From Choanephora cucurbitarum (taxonomy: Eukaryota; Mucoromycota; Mucoromycetes; Mucorales; Choanephoraceae), in NCBI GenBank assembly GCA_025331435.1, contig JAIWNI010000002.1, forward strand, positions 1 through 64,000: a DNA stretch of 64,000 nt. Direction: 5' to 3'. Positions 20,995 to 33,650 of the stretch are shown piece by piece (positions within the stretch are counted from its first letter, which is position 1; the number at the start of each line of letters is the position of its first letter). A model generated the notes under the pieces. It made no database searches, was not told the origin of the DNA, and saw nothing but the letters and a program-made list of their open reading frames with translations. The position numbers and the translations under genes were made by a program.

Positions 20995-22874
20995 TGAATA
21001 AGTCCCATATTCGTATTGGCGTCTTGAATGTTCGCAGTATATTCAAAGATGCCCATCCTCAACTGCGCCAACACTTTGTCATTCATTTAAAATCACGATC
21101 CCTAGACCTTGACATCCTATGTATACAGGATGTTTTACCATCACATGCCTCAGCCTTTACTGAATCTCACGCGTTCAAATTTCGTTCCTTCCTTTTCCCA
21201 AATTCGTCCTCTCATGTTACATGGCATACAGCCATCGTTTGCCTTAACCCCCAGCTAGCCATCAAGGAAGCTAATGATTTTATCGATGGACGCTGTACTT
21301 ATGCTACCAATTATGACCATAGAGATCGACACATTTGCTCCTTGATTAATCTCTATATTCCTCCCACTCTTGCTGACAGACGTCTATTTTTTGATTCTCT
21401 CAGTTCGGAGGTGCCATATTGTTCTTCCTCTGTTGATAATTCCATTCCTACATTTGTTCTGGGTGATTTTAATACCAATATGATCGACTCTACCTTTTGC
21501 AGCCATCCTTTGGTGGCACCGTGGATGGACTGGCTTCGTTCCCACTATATCAATTGCTTTCCCGAAGGCCTCCCAACATATAAGCGCAGCTCTGATAGCT
21601 CCATTCGCGCTACCATCGACTACGTATATGTTTCGTCACTCGAGCGACCCAGGATTCGGAATCAGCAGATACACCATCTTCCATCTAGGTGGAACGATCA
21701 TAGTTCGCTAACCTTGGATCTCGCCTTGAATCATGTAGATATTGGGCCAGGTTCATGGCGATTCAATCCTGTATTATTGCAAGATAAGCAATTCTGTCGT
21801 CTTCTAGACCAGAGCATCACAACTTTCTTTGCTGAATTGGATCTAACACTGCTGGACTTTGTGCCAAGAGATCCTCTTCTAGAGCTCAGAACTACCTCAG
21901 CACCTCCCCTCCTTGAGAGAGACTTGGTCAAGATACGCCGCCGACAAGAGACTTGGGAATGTCTGAAACGGCTGACAGCCTAGTCGTTTAGCAGACATTC
22001 TTTAGCTCGTGCTAAAGTGAGTTTGTCTCGCTTACAACAGCAGCGCCAGACGCTTTTGCTACAGCTAACCAATGCGGCTGACGATTTGGCCAGAGGGACT
22101 ACACGGAGCCAGCTTGCACTTTTGGATGCCCAAATCGAACAACTCCTGGAGGCCCAAACAGCGCAATACCGTCTTCGTACTACTACCAGGTGGCATGAAG
22201 CGGGTGAACGCAATAACAAATATTTCTTCTGCACGTTGAAAGCTCGGCAAAATGCACAGACAATTCATGGGCTCACAGACTCTAGTACAGGAGAGTTGAG
22301 ACAGGACATTGATGGCATGCTACAAGAAGCGGCCTCTTTCTATACTGCCTTATATAGCCCGGATCCGATTGATCAGCTGGCAGTTGACTCTCTATTGAGT
22401 TCTATACCACCAGAAGTTGGATTGAGAGATGAAGATCAGGAGTCCCTTGTGCGTCCTCCCACTGTGGATGAATTGCGTGACCTGCTCAAGCATGCGCCAT
22501 TAGGCAAAAGCCCAGGGCTGGATGGGTTGCCTTTCGAGCTTTATCGATATCTGATAGGCCGCCATGAACATGTTCTCCATTTGTTACTTTCTGTCTTGCA
22601 GGACGCTCTTACGGGCTCTCTCCCTTCATCCTGGCAGTTAACCAGAATGGTTTTGTTGTACAAGAAAGGGGATCCAACGACTTTGAAGAACTGGCGTCCG
22701 CTCTCCCTAATCAATGCTGATGCTAAGCTTTTCACCATACTCTTGACTAATTGACTCAATTTGGTCCTGCCGGAGTTGATTAACTCTTTTCAGACGGGCT
22801 TCCTACCTAACCGCCTTATTTCAGATAATGGCTGGAATAATCATACCATGATGTCAACTCTGTGGACTTTGCAC
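20994..22874 (+). pseudogene. LINE ORF2: AP endonuclease and truncated reverse transcriptase
   Basis: ATG at 20994 shares one base with the ORF1 stop. The first 330 residues are an exonuclease-endonuclease-phosphatase domain: IGVLNVRS at the start, FVLGDFNTN as the metal/catalytic centre, and ATIDYVYVS and RWNDHSSLTLDL at the C-terminal end. An in-frame TAG at 21981-21983 separates it from the continuing frame, which has the linker and the early reverse-transcriptase blocks (GKSPGLDGLPFELYRYL, LLYKKGDPTTLKNWRPLSLI). A second in-frame TGA is at 22752-22754 (LLTN*LN), where Arg is expected. The YADD catalytic block is not present. Both stops could arise by C-to-T transitions. Confidence 0.88.
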
Positions 22875-23120
22875 TGCAAAAAAAAGTATAGATTTTATAT
22901 GGATTTCAGCCTAAATCCGCATTAAATCCAAAGTTTGGATTTATGACATAATTCTAGATTAAATCCATATACAGATTTAAGCCTGAAATCTATATAAAAT
23001 CCACAGATTTTCCTCCGCCAAAAAAGTATAGATTTAAGACATAATTCTGCATTAAATCTGTAGTCTATAAGTGCAGATTACAGTCTGAATTCTATATGTA
23101 ATCTATACTTTTTTTCTGTA
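22875..23120. mobile_element. Composite palindromic MITE-like element interrupting the LINE
   Basis: The outer arms at 22878-22908 and 23085-23115 are inverted copies (A-run, AGTATAGATT, ATAT-GA-TTCAG) with about 90 percent match. Inside, 22889-22918 pairs with 22974-23002, and another A-run plus AGTATAGATTTAAG starts near 23023, so the element looks like two fused hairpins. No coding potential. Confidence 0.7.
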
Positions 23121-24859
23121 GATTACAGGCCTACGACAAACGTTCATTCGTTTCTCCAAACGAAATTGAGGTACACGATTGGCTTAAATCGACCTTTTGT
23201 GCTTCCTTCGGCCTTTGTACTAGTAAACTCCCATAGGCTCTTTCAAGTTACATTTTTACACAAACAATTGAAATACACTTCTTTACGATTTGACCTTAGT
23301 TTGAAGATGTATGCTTTATTTAGTAATTATTGTTGTATGCTATTGGATGCTATCCTTATATTATTACGCATTTGGCATTCGGTTTAAACATAATACAAAA
23401 AAAGTTTTTCCGATCGCTTGAAATAATTGGTTTATTGTTAATTATAAATTACTATAAACAATGCTGCATCTTCATCGAAATATTGATATCATTGGGTGAA
23501 TTACTACCAATGTACCAGACACCCATACATGTTTCCTCCTCGCTACCCAGCCACAAAATGCCCCTCTGACTATATGATACTTATCTTGACAACCGCAGCT
23601 TGGCTTGTTATACAATTGCTTACAAGAATACTACAAGTAAGCCCTTTAGCATTGATATACCTAAGATTTTCCTTGAATCGCACGCACACAGAACATAAGG
23701 AGATACAACGCTTAGATTGACTAGAGATTAACATTAGATTATTGATCAACAGAACTCGCAAGAAACTACTTTACCTTCTCAAACAAAATAAGATCTTTGT
23801 CTTTAGATTAAGGCGCCCAGGAAGAAGCATCTATTGATAACAATTGAAACAAAAATTAGCTCATTGAAGACATGCAGATGACCTAAACTTACTTCAAACT
23901 GGCCCTTAATATACACCGAACGACTGCGTATAGTTTCACATATAATTGATAATCAACTACAAAGATTCAAGTAGAATATTGATTGGATTTTAACATTTGG
24001 ATTAAATTGAGCCCTTGTCTTTGAAAACAAGTCAATCAACAATGCTTACTACATGTTTAACACTACTATATAGTGATTTATATTAACAAGATTTGCGGCT
24101 TCTATTAGCAAAGGACTTGCTTGCTTTGCACCAATAGTCAATTGTTTAAATTGTGAAAAGAGAATTCCTGAAAGAAAATTTTTAATTGATTTTTAACATT
24201 CATTTTCTTATCCTGATCCGCCCAACACTCAATTCCAATCTTATGTCAAATCCGATCCTACAACCAAATCTTTAGAAAATGTCAGTTACCACAGGTATAA
24301 AAGGCAGTGCTTGTACTTATTGCAAAGACTATCTTCTTGCAAGTTAGCAATTTAAAGGAGTAAGTTAAAATACAGTAGTCAGTATTTAGAGATGCACTAC
24401 TTGACGAATCATTTCAGTTCATAGAAAAGGCAACCAGGAATTTCTATTCTACTTTTCAAAAAGCTGCATTTTACCAATGAAATTTATGTCCAGAATTTGC
24501 TGTGAACGGTTTTATAAGCAGGCAGACATCTGTCAGTGCTTTTCATTCGGAATTTGAGGGAGGTTTTTATTTTTTTCATCAAGTACAAAGACTTTGAAAT
24601 TAGACATCTATAAACTGTTAAATGCTGGCAGCAATGACTCAATTTTTTTTAACATAAAAATAGTCTATACAATAGAAAGTAGCATTGTGTTTGATTTGAG
24701 AGCATTTTCCGTAAGTTTTCATTCTTATATTTTTTTTTGGCAGTAAATATGACCCATAAAATCCGCAATATCTTACAGGCCTCTAAAGTCGATTGTTTTT
24801 TTTTGTAGTGATATTCTTCTAGAATAGAGTCTCTATAAAGCTTTATTATTCTAAAAAAA
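23121..24859. other. Gene-free repeat-like stretch
   Basis: No convincing gene. A solitary Tc1-type end, TA then CAGTAGTC, is at 24371-24380, resembling the MITE at 52.2 kb. The remainder is AT-rich with only short frames. Confidence 0.5.
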
Positions 24860-26630
<1,771 letters not shown>

Positions 26631-27072
26631 TGGATTTGTTTGAACTAAGAAAAAAAAAAAAGAAACAGGATCATATTAAAATGATTTTTTTTTCAAATAA
26701 AAAAAAAAAGCGACGTCACACATTTTCTTACTCTTTTTGTTATTTGATGAAAGTAATAAAGTAAGTCCCGTTGTTGTTGTTATGAGTGTTGAGTTTGATT
26801 CTAGGTATTCAAAGAAAGTGAAAAAGAAAGAAAAGCGAAAGAAAGCGATGACTGAAAAAGGAAAGTATAAGTTACACAGTCCATCTCTCACTTTGATGCA
26901 TACATAAGATGAGATGTAACATTGCGGGAAAAATGCTGTTGCCGCAGTGCAAATGCAAACAGTATAAATCGGTGTTTGAATCATGAGATGATGGTTCCTG
27001 AATTGTCCCTATAAAAGAGTCTCTTTCTCTCTTTTATTTTTTTTTATCTTCTTTTCATAGAACAATAGATAA
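26631..27072. promoter_or_regulatory. Divergent intergenic promoter of LPD1 and HAD gene
   Basis: 442 bp between two divergent starts. It holds a CGACGTCAC element near 26710 (ATF/CRE-like) and T/CT-rich tracts just upstream of each ATG. Functional elements were not tested. Confidence 0.45.
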
Positions 27073-28207
27073 ATGACTTCAAAGGCTGTCTTCTTTTTTG
27101 ACTTGGATAACTGTCTATATGTAACTAGAAAGAGGCATGATTCTTTCTGGAGACTAATGTAACTCATTAGGATAAACGATTAAATGTGCTTGGTTTAATG
27201 AGACAAAAGTAAGTTGACTCACTATGAGACAGGACAAGATAGACTCATATAGCTTCTTAAAGGATTCGTGAATATATTGTCAATGTCATTGGTATCCAAG
27301 ATGAAAAAGAAGGTAAAAGAATAAAATAAAACAAGAGCTTGTATTGACGTCATACTGTAGCTGCAAGATTACAAATGAAATACAACAAGTTATATGGTAC
27401 ATCATTAAAGGGTCTTCAGATGGAATATCAAGTGGATCCTCTTGATTATGGTAATTAGGATGATTTATAGTCTAAAAAAAGGGTCAACTTAAACTCTTAT
27501 TTGATAGATGCCAAGGTGGATCAAGCTTTACCCTTGGATGGATTAATTCAGAAGGATGAACAATTAAGAGAAATGCTTCATACTCTACAGTGTAAGAAAT
27601 GGGTATTTACTAATGCTTATAAAGTGGTAAAGTCAAAGATATCCTATATGTCTATGTTTATCTCACTATTGTCATTAGCATGCACTTCGATGTCTGAAAT
27701 TATTGGGGATTGAAAATGAATTTGATGGTAAGCGAAAAGATACGATGACATCAGCTTATATTGATTTTCTTTTTTAAAAGGCTTAACCTATACCAATTAT
27801 GCTCTACCCAATTTCAACTGTAAGCCAGGTAAGTAAGATGTCTAGTTTAAAATATCCCATCATTGACACTCTATCTTCATTAGATCCTGCTGCCTTTGTG
27901 AGAGCCATGAGAGATGCAGGTGCTGTGGATCCTAAACAATGTTACCTTGTGGATGATTCAGCTCAGAATGTAGATGCTGCCAAGGTAAATATTGAATCTA
28001 ATCGATACATTTGTTACTGACTATCAATATAAGAAATTTGGTTGGACTGCCATTCATCTAGCTGATGATGCATCTCAATCGAATCATGGGGATTATCAGA
28101 TTGACAACATTCATGACTTGTATAAGGTCTTACCTGAACTATGGCAATCTCAAGAACCCTCTAGTGAATTAGAAAGACAATCTGTAGATATTACTGCTGA
28201 AGCATAA
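27073..28207 (+). CDS. HAD-superfamily pyrimidine 5'-nucleotidase (SDT1/PHM8-like)
   Basis: Nine small exons (27073-27120, 27171-27208, 27263-27312, 27361-27450, 27508-27626, 27679-27727, 27781-27828, 27884-27984, 28034-28207) join in frame to 238 residues. HAD motif I is FFFDLDNCLY (nucleophile Asp and general acid), motif II is VFTNAYKVHALRCLKLLGI, motif III is the Lys in NCKPDPAAF, and motif IV is CYLVDDSAQNVDAAKKFGW. The order and spacing match the fungal SDT1/PHM8 group, which dephosphorylates nucleoside monophosphates (PHM8 also lysophosphatidate). The cap segment YGTSLKGLQMEYQVDPLDYDAKVDQ fits too. The second exon (DKRLNVLGLMRQ) is slightly short compared with homologues, so the first intron border could be off. 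Confidence 0.9.
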
Positions 28208-28324
28208 AAATAAATAAATAGATAGAGGAGCAACCTATAAAAAAAGGAGGGGAGATATATACTCCTCTCTTATTCATTCTCTTCTTTAAAAATCCTCCTT
28301 TCTCTCTCTCTCTCTTTTTTACAT

Positions 28325-28861
28325 ATGTTTCTATTCACACTTTTCCTTGTTCTTTATGTATTGACTGTGATTGCACAAGAATCCTCTCTGATTAGCATAA
28401 GAACACCTTCTTTAAATCAGATGGTTGTACCTGGTCAATCTCTGGACATAACCTATACAGTCCATGCCTGTAAGGGTTACTTTGAACAGTCTATTGAATA
28501 CCATACTAATCCATTAAAAAAAGCGACTCTTTTTATGCCCAACTATCCTTTATCCATGGATCTCTATTTACGATGGAAAAAGAATCAAGAGACACACTTG
28601 GAATTAAAGGCAATCACTGGACTGTCCACTCAGACGATTGCCAGTGGTACACAATCAAAGACCTATCATCGAGTATGGAAATTGCCTCATTGTCAATTCT
28701 TTAAACGGTATTCACCATCAGAATGGTCATTTACAGTTGAATTTGAGATGAAATACAGTGAGGATCCCACCAAGCCTCGTCCATTAAGCCCTAAACAGAC
28801 ACCCATTGTGATACCCATTCAGATCAATACAACTCAATCTAATCATCATCATGGGTGTTAA
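28325..28861 (+). CDS. Secreted protein of unknown function
   Basis: Single exon of 178 residues. The first 17 residues form a clear signal peptide (hydrophobic, ending VIA before QES). The mature part has alternating strands with a predicted beta-sandwich look, few cysteines (three), and a His-rich C-terminus ending HHHGC. No GPI signal or transmembrane segment follows. The start region is preceded by a CT-rich tract at about 28297-28320. The gene begins 117 bp after the HAD gene. No family recognised; an extracellular or cell-wall-associated role is inferred only from the signal peptide. Confidence 0.7.
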   Translation: MFLFTLFLVLYVLTVIAQESSLISIRTPSLNQMVVPGQSLDITYTVHACKGYFEQSIEYHTNPLKKATLFMPNYPLSMDLYLRWKKNQETHLELKAITGLSTQTIASGTQSKTYHRVWKLPHCQFFKRYSPSEWSFTVEFEMKYSEDPTKPRPLSPKQTPIVIPIQINTTQSNHHHGC

Positions 28862-29415
28862 CATTTATTTTGTTTTTTGAAATTAAACTTTAAAAAAGGT
28901 CTTTTACATTAGGCTAAATTACTTAAGGATGCATGAATCTCAATAGAAACTCAGACATCATCTTTCTTCTTTAGTAAAGTGGCTTCTATTAAAGAAGATC
29001 ACTCTCTCATTTGTTTACAATAGTCATCATAACTAGTAAAAGAACAATGAATCTTAAAAAGCATGAGTTCATTTGAGTCCTCCTATTTAAAAAAAAAAGA
29101 GAGGAGTTGCTTCAGAATAAAAAAAAAATGCCTCATTCTCGCTATTTTATTTTTACCGTTTATGACTACAAAATGAGTTTCTTAAATTGAGAATATTACT
29201 ATTGGCTAATGATTAACACATGTAATAGTTCCGATTTCTGCCATTCTTATGGAATATATAAATAGAAAGGCCTTTTAAAAAAATTATTTCTTTTTTTTTT
29301 TACTTTATTATACAACACTTACCATCATTATAACTAAAAAATAAGTGTGTGTGTGTGTGTTCAATGAAAAGTAGTCCATCCTTTATTTCTTCCTTTAATT
29401 AACTCCATCTAAATC
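28862..29415. other. Intergenic, no gene seen
   Basis: Contains (GT)8 at 29345-29360, A/T homopolymers and no coding frame of note. Confidence 0.6.
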
Positions 29416-29796
29416 ATGGCTGCCTTCCCTACCTGTATGAAGAAACCCCAACCAATAGCCATCATGTCACCTAGACAGACAGCCAATAAGGCATACACCC
29501 TTACTATCAAAAAGTTAGACAGAGACGAAAAGAGACCTCATTATTCCATTCGTGAAAAACTTTTGTTGTCAAACACCTTGGCCAAGGCTGAACAGATGTT
29601 AAATAAACCAACCTGTGTCCGTACATCATGGCCTAAAGAAGAAGAAGATGTTCTGGCCCCTTTACCTCATTATGCACCCCCTTCTGAAAAAGTGCAGCAA
29701 TGGATACCAGAACATATGGTGCTCTCGATTGCAGTGATGGCTGCTGCATTCCAACCTAGTTGCAGACCTATTTACGCTACCTTTTCCATTCAATAA
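29416..29796 (+). CDS. Hypothetical small protein
   Basis: Single exon, 126 residues, with ordinary composition. It contains KLDRDEKRPHYSIREKLLLSN, a helical LAKAEQML segment and a C-terminal hydrophobic stretch (MVLSIAVMAAAFQ) too short and polar-flanked to be a confident membrane anchor. No known domain recognised. The stop codon is only 11 bp from the end of the convergent WD40 gene, so the 3' UTRs must overlap. Confidence 0.6.
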   Translation: MAAFPTCMKKPQPIAIMSPRQTANKAYTLTIKKLDRDEKRPHYSIREKLLLSNTLAKAEQMLNKPTCVRTSWPKEEEDVLAPLPHYAPPSEKVQQWIPEHMVLSIAVMAAAFQPSCRPIYATFSIQ

Positions 29797-29807
29797 TAAA
29801 ACAATTT

Positions 29808-31660
29808 TTATTCTTTCTTGATCTGAACTTCTTTCATACCCACAGTCAATTCTACTGTATTATCACTATAGGTATACACTTTCACACAACCATCTAAATC
29901 ATGTTAATCTATGAATCACTGAAATTTCATTTTTTATGTATATATTACCATCACCACATGAAAACACAAGAGGTCGATAGGGATGAAAGATGACATCACG
30001 TACTTCCATATCTTATCATACAGAATGAGTTATATATATATCAGAACTTATTTCCATTGCTTACCTTGATGATCTTTTAGAATGGCTGATACATTACCAG
30101 TCAACATATTAAATACAAAGATTTGCCCATAGATAGTAGGTGCAAGTATGTATCGTCCATTAGATGTGATTTTGACTAACCATGAATTTGAATGATAACT
30201 TGAAATCATTTTAGTCATTCTTTCATTTGATCTGCTTTTTTTCTTACTCTGGATTCTGATAACGCTTCACTTCTTCCAGTCTGAATGTCTCATTGGGTTG
30301 TGTGGGGTAAATCAATTTGTGTAATGTGCAGGTATTTGGTTTCGAAGCTATATTCAACTAGGTTAACTATCCATCTTCTAATGATTCTGGCTTACTTACA
30401 GACACCATCACTGACATCACATAATTCTGCCCCTCGACTGATAAACCAAGCATAGGGTGATTCATCCAGATCCATGTTTGTGTTATTCTGTCTATACAGA
30501 TCCTCATCTAACCATTTGACAAATTTACCACAGTCACAATAGGAAGAATAAAGATGTTCAAATGTTTGCAATAACTAAACAAAAACCTTTAATACCTTGT
30601 CTTGACTTATTTCCTTTTTATTTTACCTTGGCTTCTTCAAAATCATAGAGTCTTACATGTTCATCCACTGCTGCCATAAAATATTTATTGGCTGTATTAG
30701 GCACAAAGGAAATATTGAAAGCCATGCAGGTAATTTCATCTTGCATCTTTCTGGATTCAATCAAGACAGTCCAATCCTCTGACATTTTCCATCGATAGAT
30801 ATACCCATCCTGACTGGTTGAAATAAAATAATTCTCGCCCTTGAACTGAACTGCCTTGATACACAAGATCTCTTCTGAGTGACCCTCTAGTCTGGCCACT
30901 ACTTTGGCAGTCACTAGATCAAAGATCTTGATGGGACAAGGCAAGATATGGTTATCTTCATCCTCACTTGACCATCGATGACGATCCTTCAGTTTACCAC
31001 CCACAGCAATCAATCCCTTGTCTGTCACAAATGTACCACAGTAAAATTCATCTATATGTGTCTCTGTATCATCTCGTAGCTTACGAAGCTGTCGGAAATC
31101 CTGGACTATATCATACACTCTCACTGCGCCCACATTTGAATAGGTTGCCAATAGCTGACCATCGTCTGAGAGTGACATGGAAGTGATGGGTGCTTGGTCA
31201 TTGATGGTGCATGGTACAATCTCGAGTGGGTGATCAGCATTGATCTGATTGACCATACGATAGCCTGAATCAGCATGGAATTTCCAATAAGGATCAGGGT
31301 ATTCTGAAGCTAGTTTTTCCATATAATCCTTATCCCATAATGGTATTGTCTTTCAAAAGGAGGGTAAGATGGATTTTTTTTTGACTTTTTTTTTCTTTTA
31401 TTTACCTTGGTTTGTGTTGGTTTACGTTTCGAGTCTTTCTTTACAGGTGCTTTTCTTTTGGTGGTCTTCTTTTTGGTCAATGTCTTTTTGACAGCAGCAA
31501 CACCTTTTTTCTTCTTTTTGGTATCATGATCAGAACTTTCCAGTAAATCATCGGTTAAATAGCTGTCAATGTCTATATTTTCAATATCTATTTCTTGTTC
31601 TTCTACATCCGATTCAATTTCTTCATATATAATAGGTTCATTCTTTGCGCGTCTAGACAT
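29808..31660 (-). CDS. WD40-repeat protein with basic nuclear-type N-terminus
   Basis: Seven exons (31660-31406, 31349-30627, 30574-30400, 30347-30248, 30198-30065, 30011-29949, 29893-29808) give 511 residues. The N-terminal 85 residues are acidic then Lys-rich (KKKKKG, KKKTTKRK), suggesting nuclear localisation. The rest has WD-type repeats: SMSLSDDGQLLATYSNVGAV, IKIFDLVTAKVVARLEGH, YFISTSQDGYIYRW, YFMAAVDEHVRLYDF and PLVFSCGDDGCVKVYTY. A propeller scaffold is clear; the exact family is not recognised. An upstream in-frame ATG at 31738 would add a Phe-run encoded by the promoter tract and is unlikely. Divergent to the hydrolase gene (208 bp between starts). Confidence 0.8.
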
Positions 31661-31868
31661 TTTGATGAAAAAGAAAAAAAAAAAAAAGAAAAATTCTACA
31701 AGACGCGCTCTTAAACAGGAACTGAAAGGACATTTCAATCACAGATGACGCGTTTTGAACCTCTCTTACTGTCTATTTAAATTCGCCCCCTATTTAAACC
31801 CCATTTCCTTTGGCGTATACTCTTTTTTTTTTTCTTTCTTTCTTTCTAATTTATTTTTATTTTTTTTT
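31661..31868. promoter_or_regulatory. Short divergent promoter with an MCB-like ACGCGT
   Basis: Contains ACGCGT at 31748-31753 (consensus of the fungal MluI cell-cycle box) and another GACGCG nearby, plus CT/T-rich tracts toward each ATG. Whether it drives G1/S transcription is unknown. Confidence 0.35.
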
Positions 31869-33543
31869 ATGTTTCAACTGATAAAGGCATTCATTGCCTC
31901 TGGATACATTGTCTCGGTGATTGGTTCCTCCATTTCTATCGTATGTGCCCTAGACTATCCTGCTGTTCGAAGTTTCCTTTATGTCAACTTTAGACGCCAT
32001 GTCATGCATGCTGAAATTCTGTCTGGTATTGCTGCTGAGTTTTCTCTTCAATGGATCGTGCTCAAGTTAATCTCGATTCAGTTGATTCGATTGTTTGGTG
32101 GTTTTGGCAAGTATTTCTTATGAACAAGAGTAACATCACTTTCTTATCTTTTTTCTATTTTAGACTATACTTTAGCTTGTCTCTTTTATTATATTGACTT
32201 GATCAATATCGTTGGTTATGGTGTCTTGTTTTATGAAATGTTGACTGAGATTACTGTGGCTCAAGATACTATCAAGAAACTGGATGTTACTAGTCAACCA
32301 TTGAAAAGCATTGTGAAGTAAGAACTAATTGACTCTATCTGAAACTATATTATTTATCTGCTCTGTTTAGCACCATTGACTTTCGAAAACTGGTTAATCC
32401 ATTCTGGACATCCAAAGGCATCAAGAAACATCCTAACAGTAAAAATCTATATACACTATGAAGTCATTCATGCACTGACTCATCTTGTGTTACACATTAG
32501 TTACTTATGCAACCAATGAAGAGATTCAAGAAGCCTTAAAGACAACAAATTATGATTACAATCAACCTAGTCGAATGATGCTGGATGTCTATACTTATGG
32601 AGAAAAATCAGAGGCTAGACCTGTCTTGGTAAGACATATCAATAAATAAAAGAAATAAGGGCTGATTGATTTAAGATGCTCATTCATGGTGGTGCCTGGA
32701 GAATTGGTTCAAAAAACACACTTTATCCTCATGAAAAGATCTTGTTGACTGACAACAATTGGGTAAGTGATCATGCATTCTATTGATCTGGTGTATTGAT
32801 TTTATATTAAGGTGGTTGTCAATATCAACTATCGATTGGCACCTGTCAATGCATACCCTACTCATCTCTGTGATGTGAAGCGTGCTATTCGTTGGGTAAA
32901 ACAGAACATTGGTTCCTTTGGTGGTAATCCTGATTTCATTGTATTATCAGGTAAAGAAGGATAAAAAGTTAAAGAAAAAAAGAAAACTGATGAGCGTCAA
33001 AATAAGGTGATTCTGCTGGTGGTCATTTGTCTGCTATGGCTTCCATGACCATGAATGATCCACAATTCCAACCTGGATTTGAAGAGGTAGATACTTCAGT
33101 GAGAGGTGTTGTCAGTCTCAGTGGTGCTTTGGATATGATGTCAGCACCTCATCATGCTGACTTCTTTTGCAAACAAGTATCTAACTTGGATAGAGTGGAC
33201 ATGGACTTCTTGAGTAAACATTCACCTGCTCAAGTGATTCCTAGAGCAAAAGAACAGAACTGTATTGTTCCATTCTTGCTGATTGCTGGTAATCGTGATT
33301 CCTTAGTTGAGATTGATATCAACAATAAATTCAAGGCTACTTTTGATGAAGTCACTGGAACTCCTGATAAATGTACTTATGTTGTATTGCCTGTAAGTCT
33401 TCTTTTCTATGTTGATTATTTGATATTCATGCTCTATGTAGGGTGGTCATCATGTCTCTTATTTGACTTGGTCTCCTCGTTCATTTTATATGTCTCGTGT
33501 CATTCAAACTTGGTGTCAACAACTTTACCTTAAGCATACATAG
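31869..33543 (+). CDS. Alpha/beta-hydrolase (HSL/ICME-like esterase), membrane-anchored
   Basis: Eight exons (31869-32106, 32164-32317, 32371-32438, 32501-32628, 32676-32762, 32812-32950, 33007-33392, 33442-33543) give 433 residues. About the first 115 residues contain two or three hydrophobic segments, predicting membrane anchoring. The catalytic domain has the oxyanion motif HGGAW (about residue 200), the nucleophile elbow GDSAGGH (Ser 274, split by an intron), a likely acid in AGNRDSLVE, and the His in GGHH near the C-terminus. This is the signature of the hormone-sensitive-lipase/isoprenylcysteine-methylesterase-like group; the substrate cannot be read from sequence. The first intron (32107-32163) has a GC donor (GCAAGT). 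The GT at 32111, four bases downstream, gives an early stop. Confidence 0.88.
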
Positions 33544-33650
33544 TGCATTGTTCTGTCAATACAATCCATGTTTGTTCATTCTTTTTTTTGAATACCAGCC
33601 AAAAAAAAAATATTTTTTCTCTCTTTCTTTCTTTTAAAAAATAAATCAGA

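Larger units (their letters stand above)
19797..22874 (+). mobile_element. APE-type LINE retrotransposon, 3'-truncated
   Basis: ORF1 (zinc-knuckle Gag-like) is followed by ORF2 (AP endonuclease plus reverse transcriptase). It is interrupted by stops and frameshifts, and ends within the reverse transcriptase where a palindromic MITE-like element begins. No poly-A tail is seen because the 3' half is absent. Confidence 0.85.
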
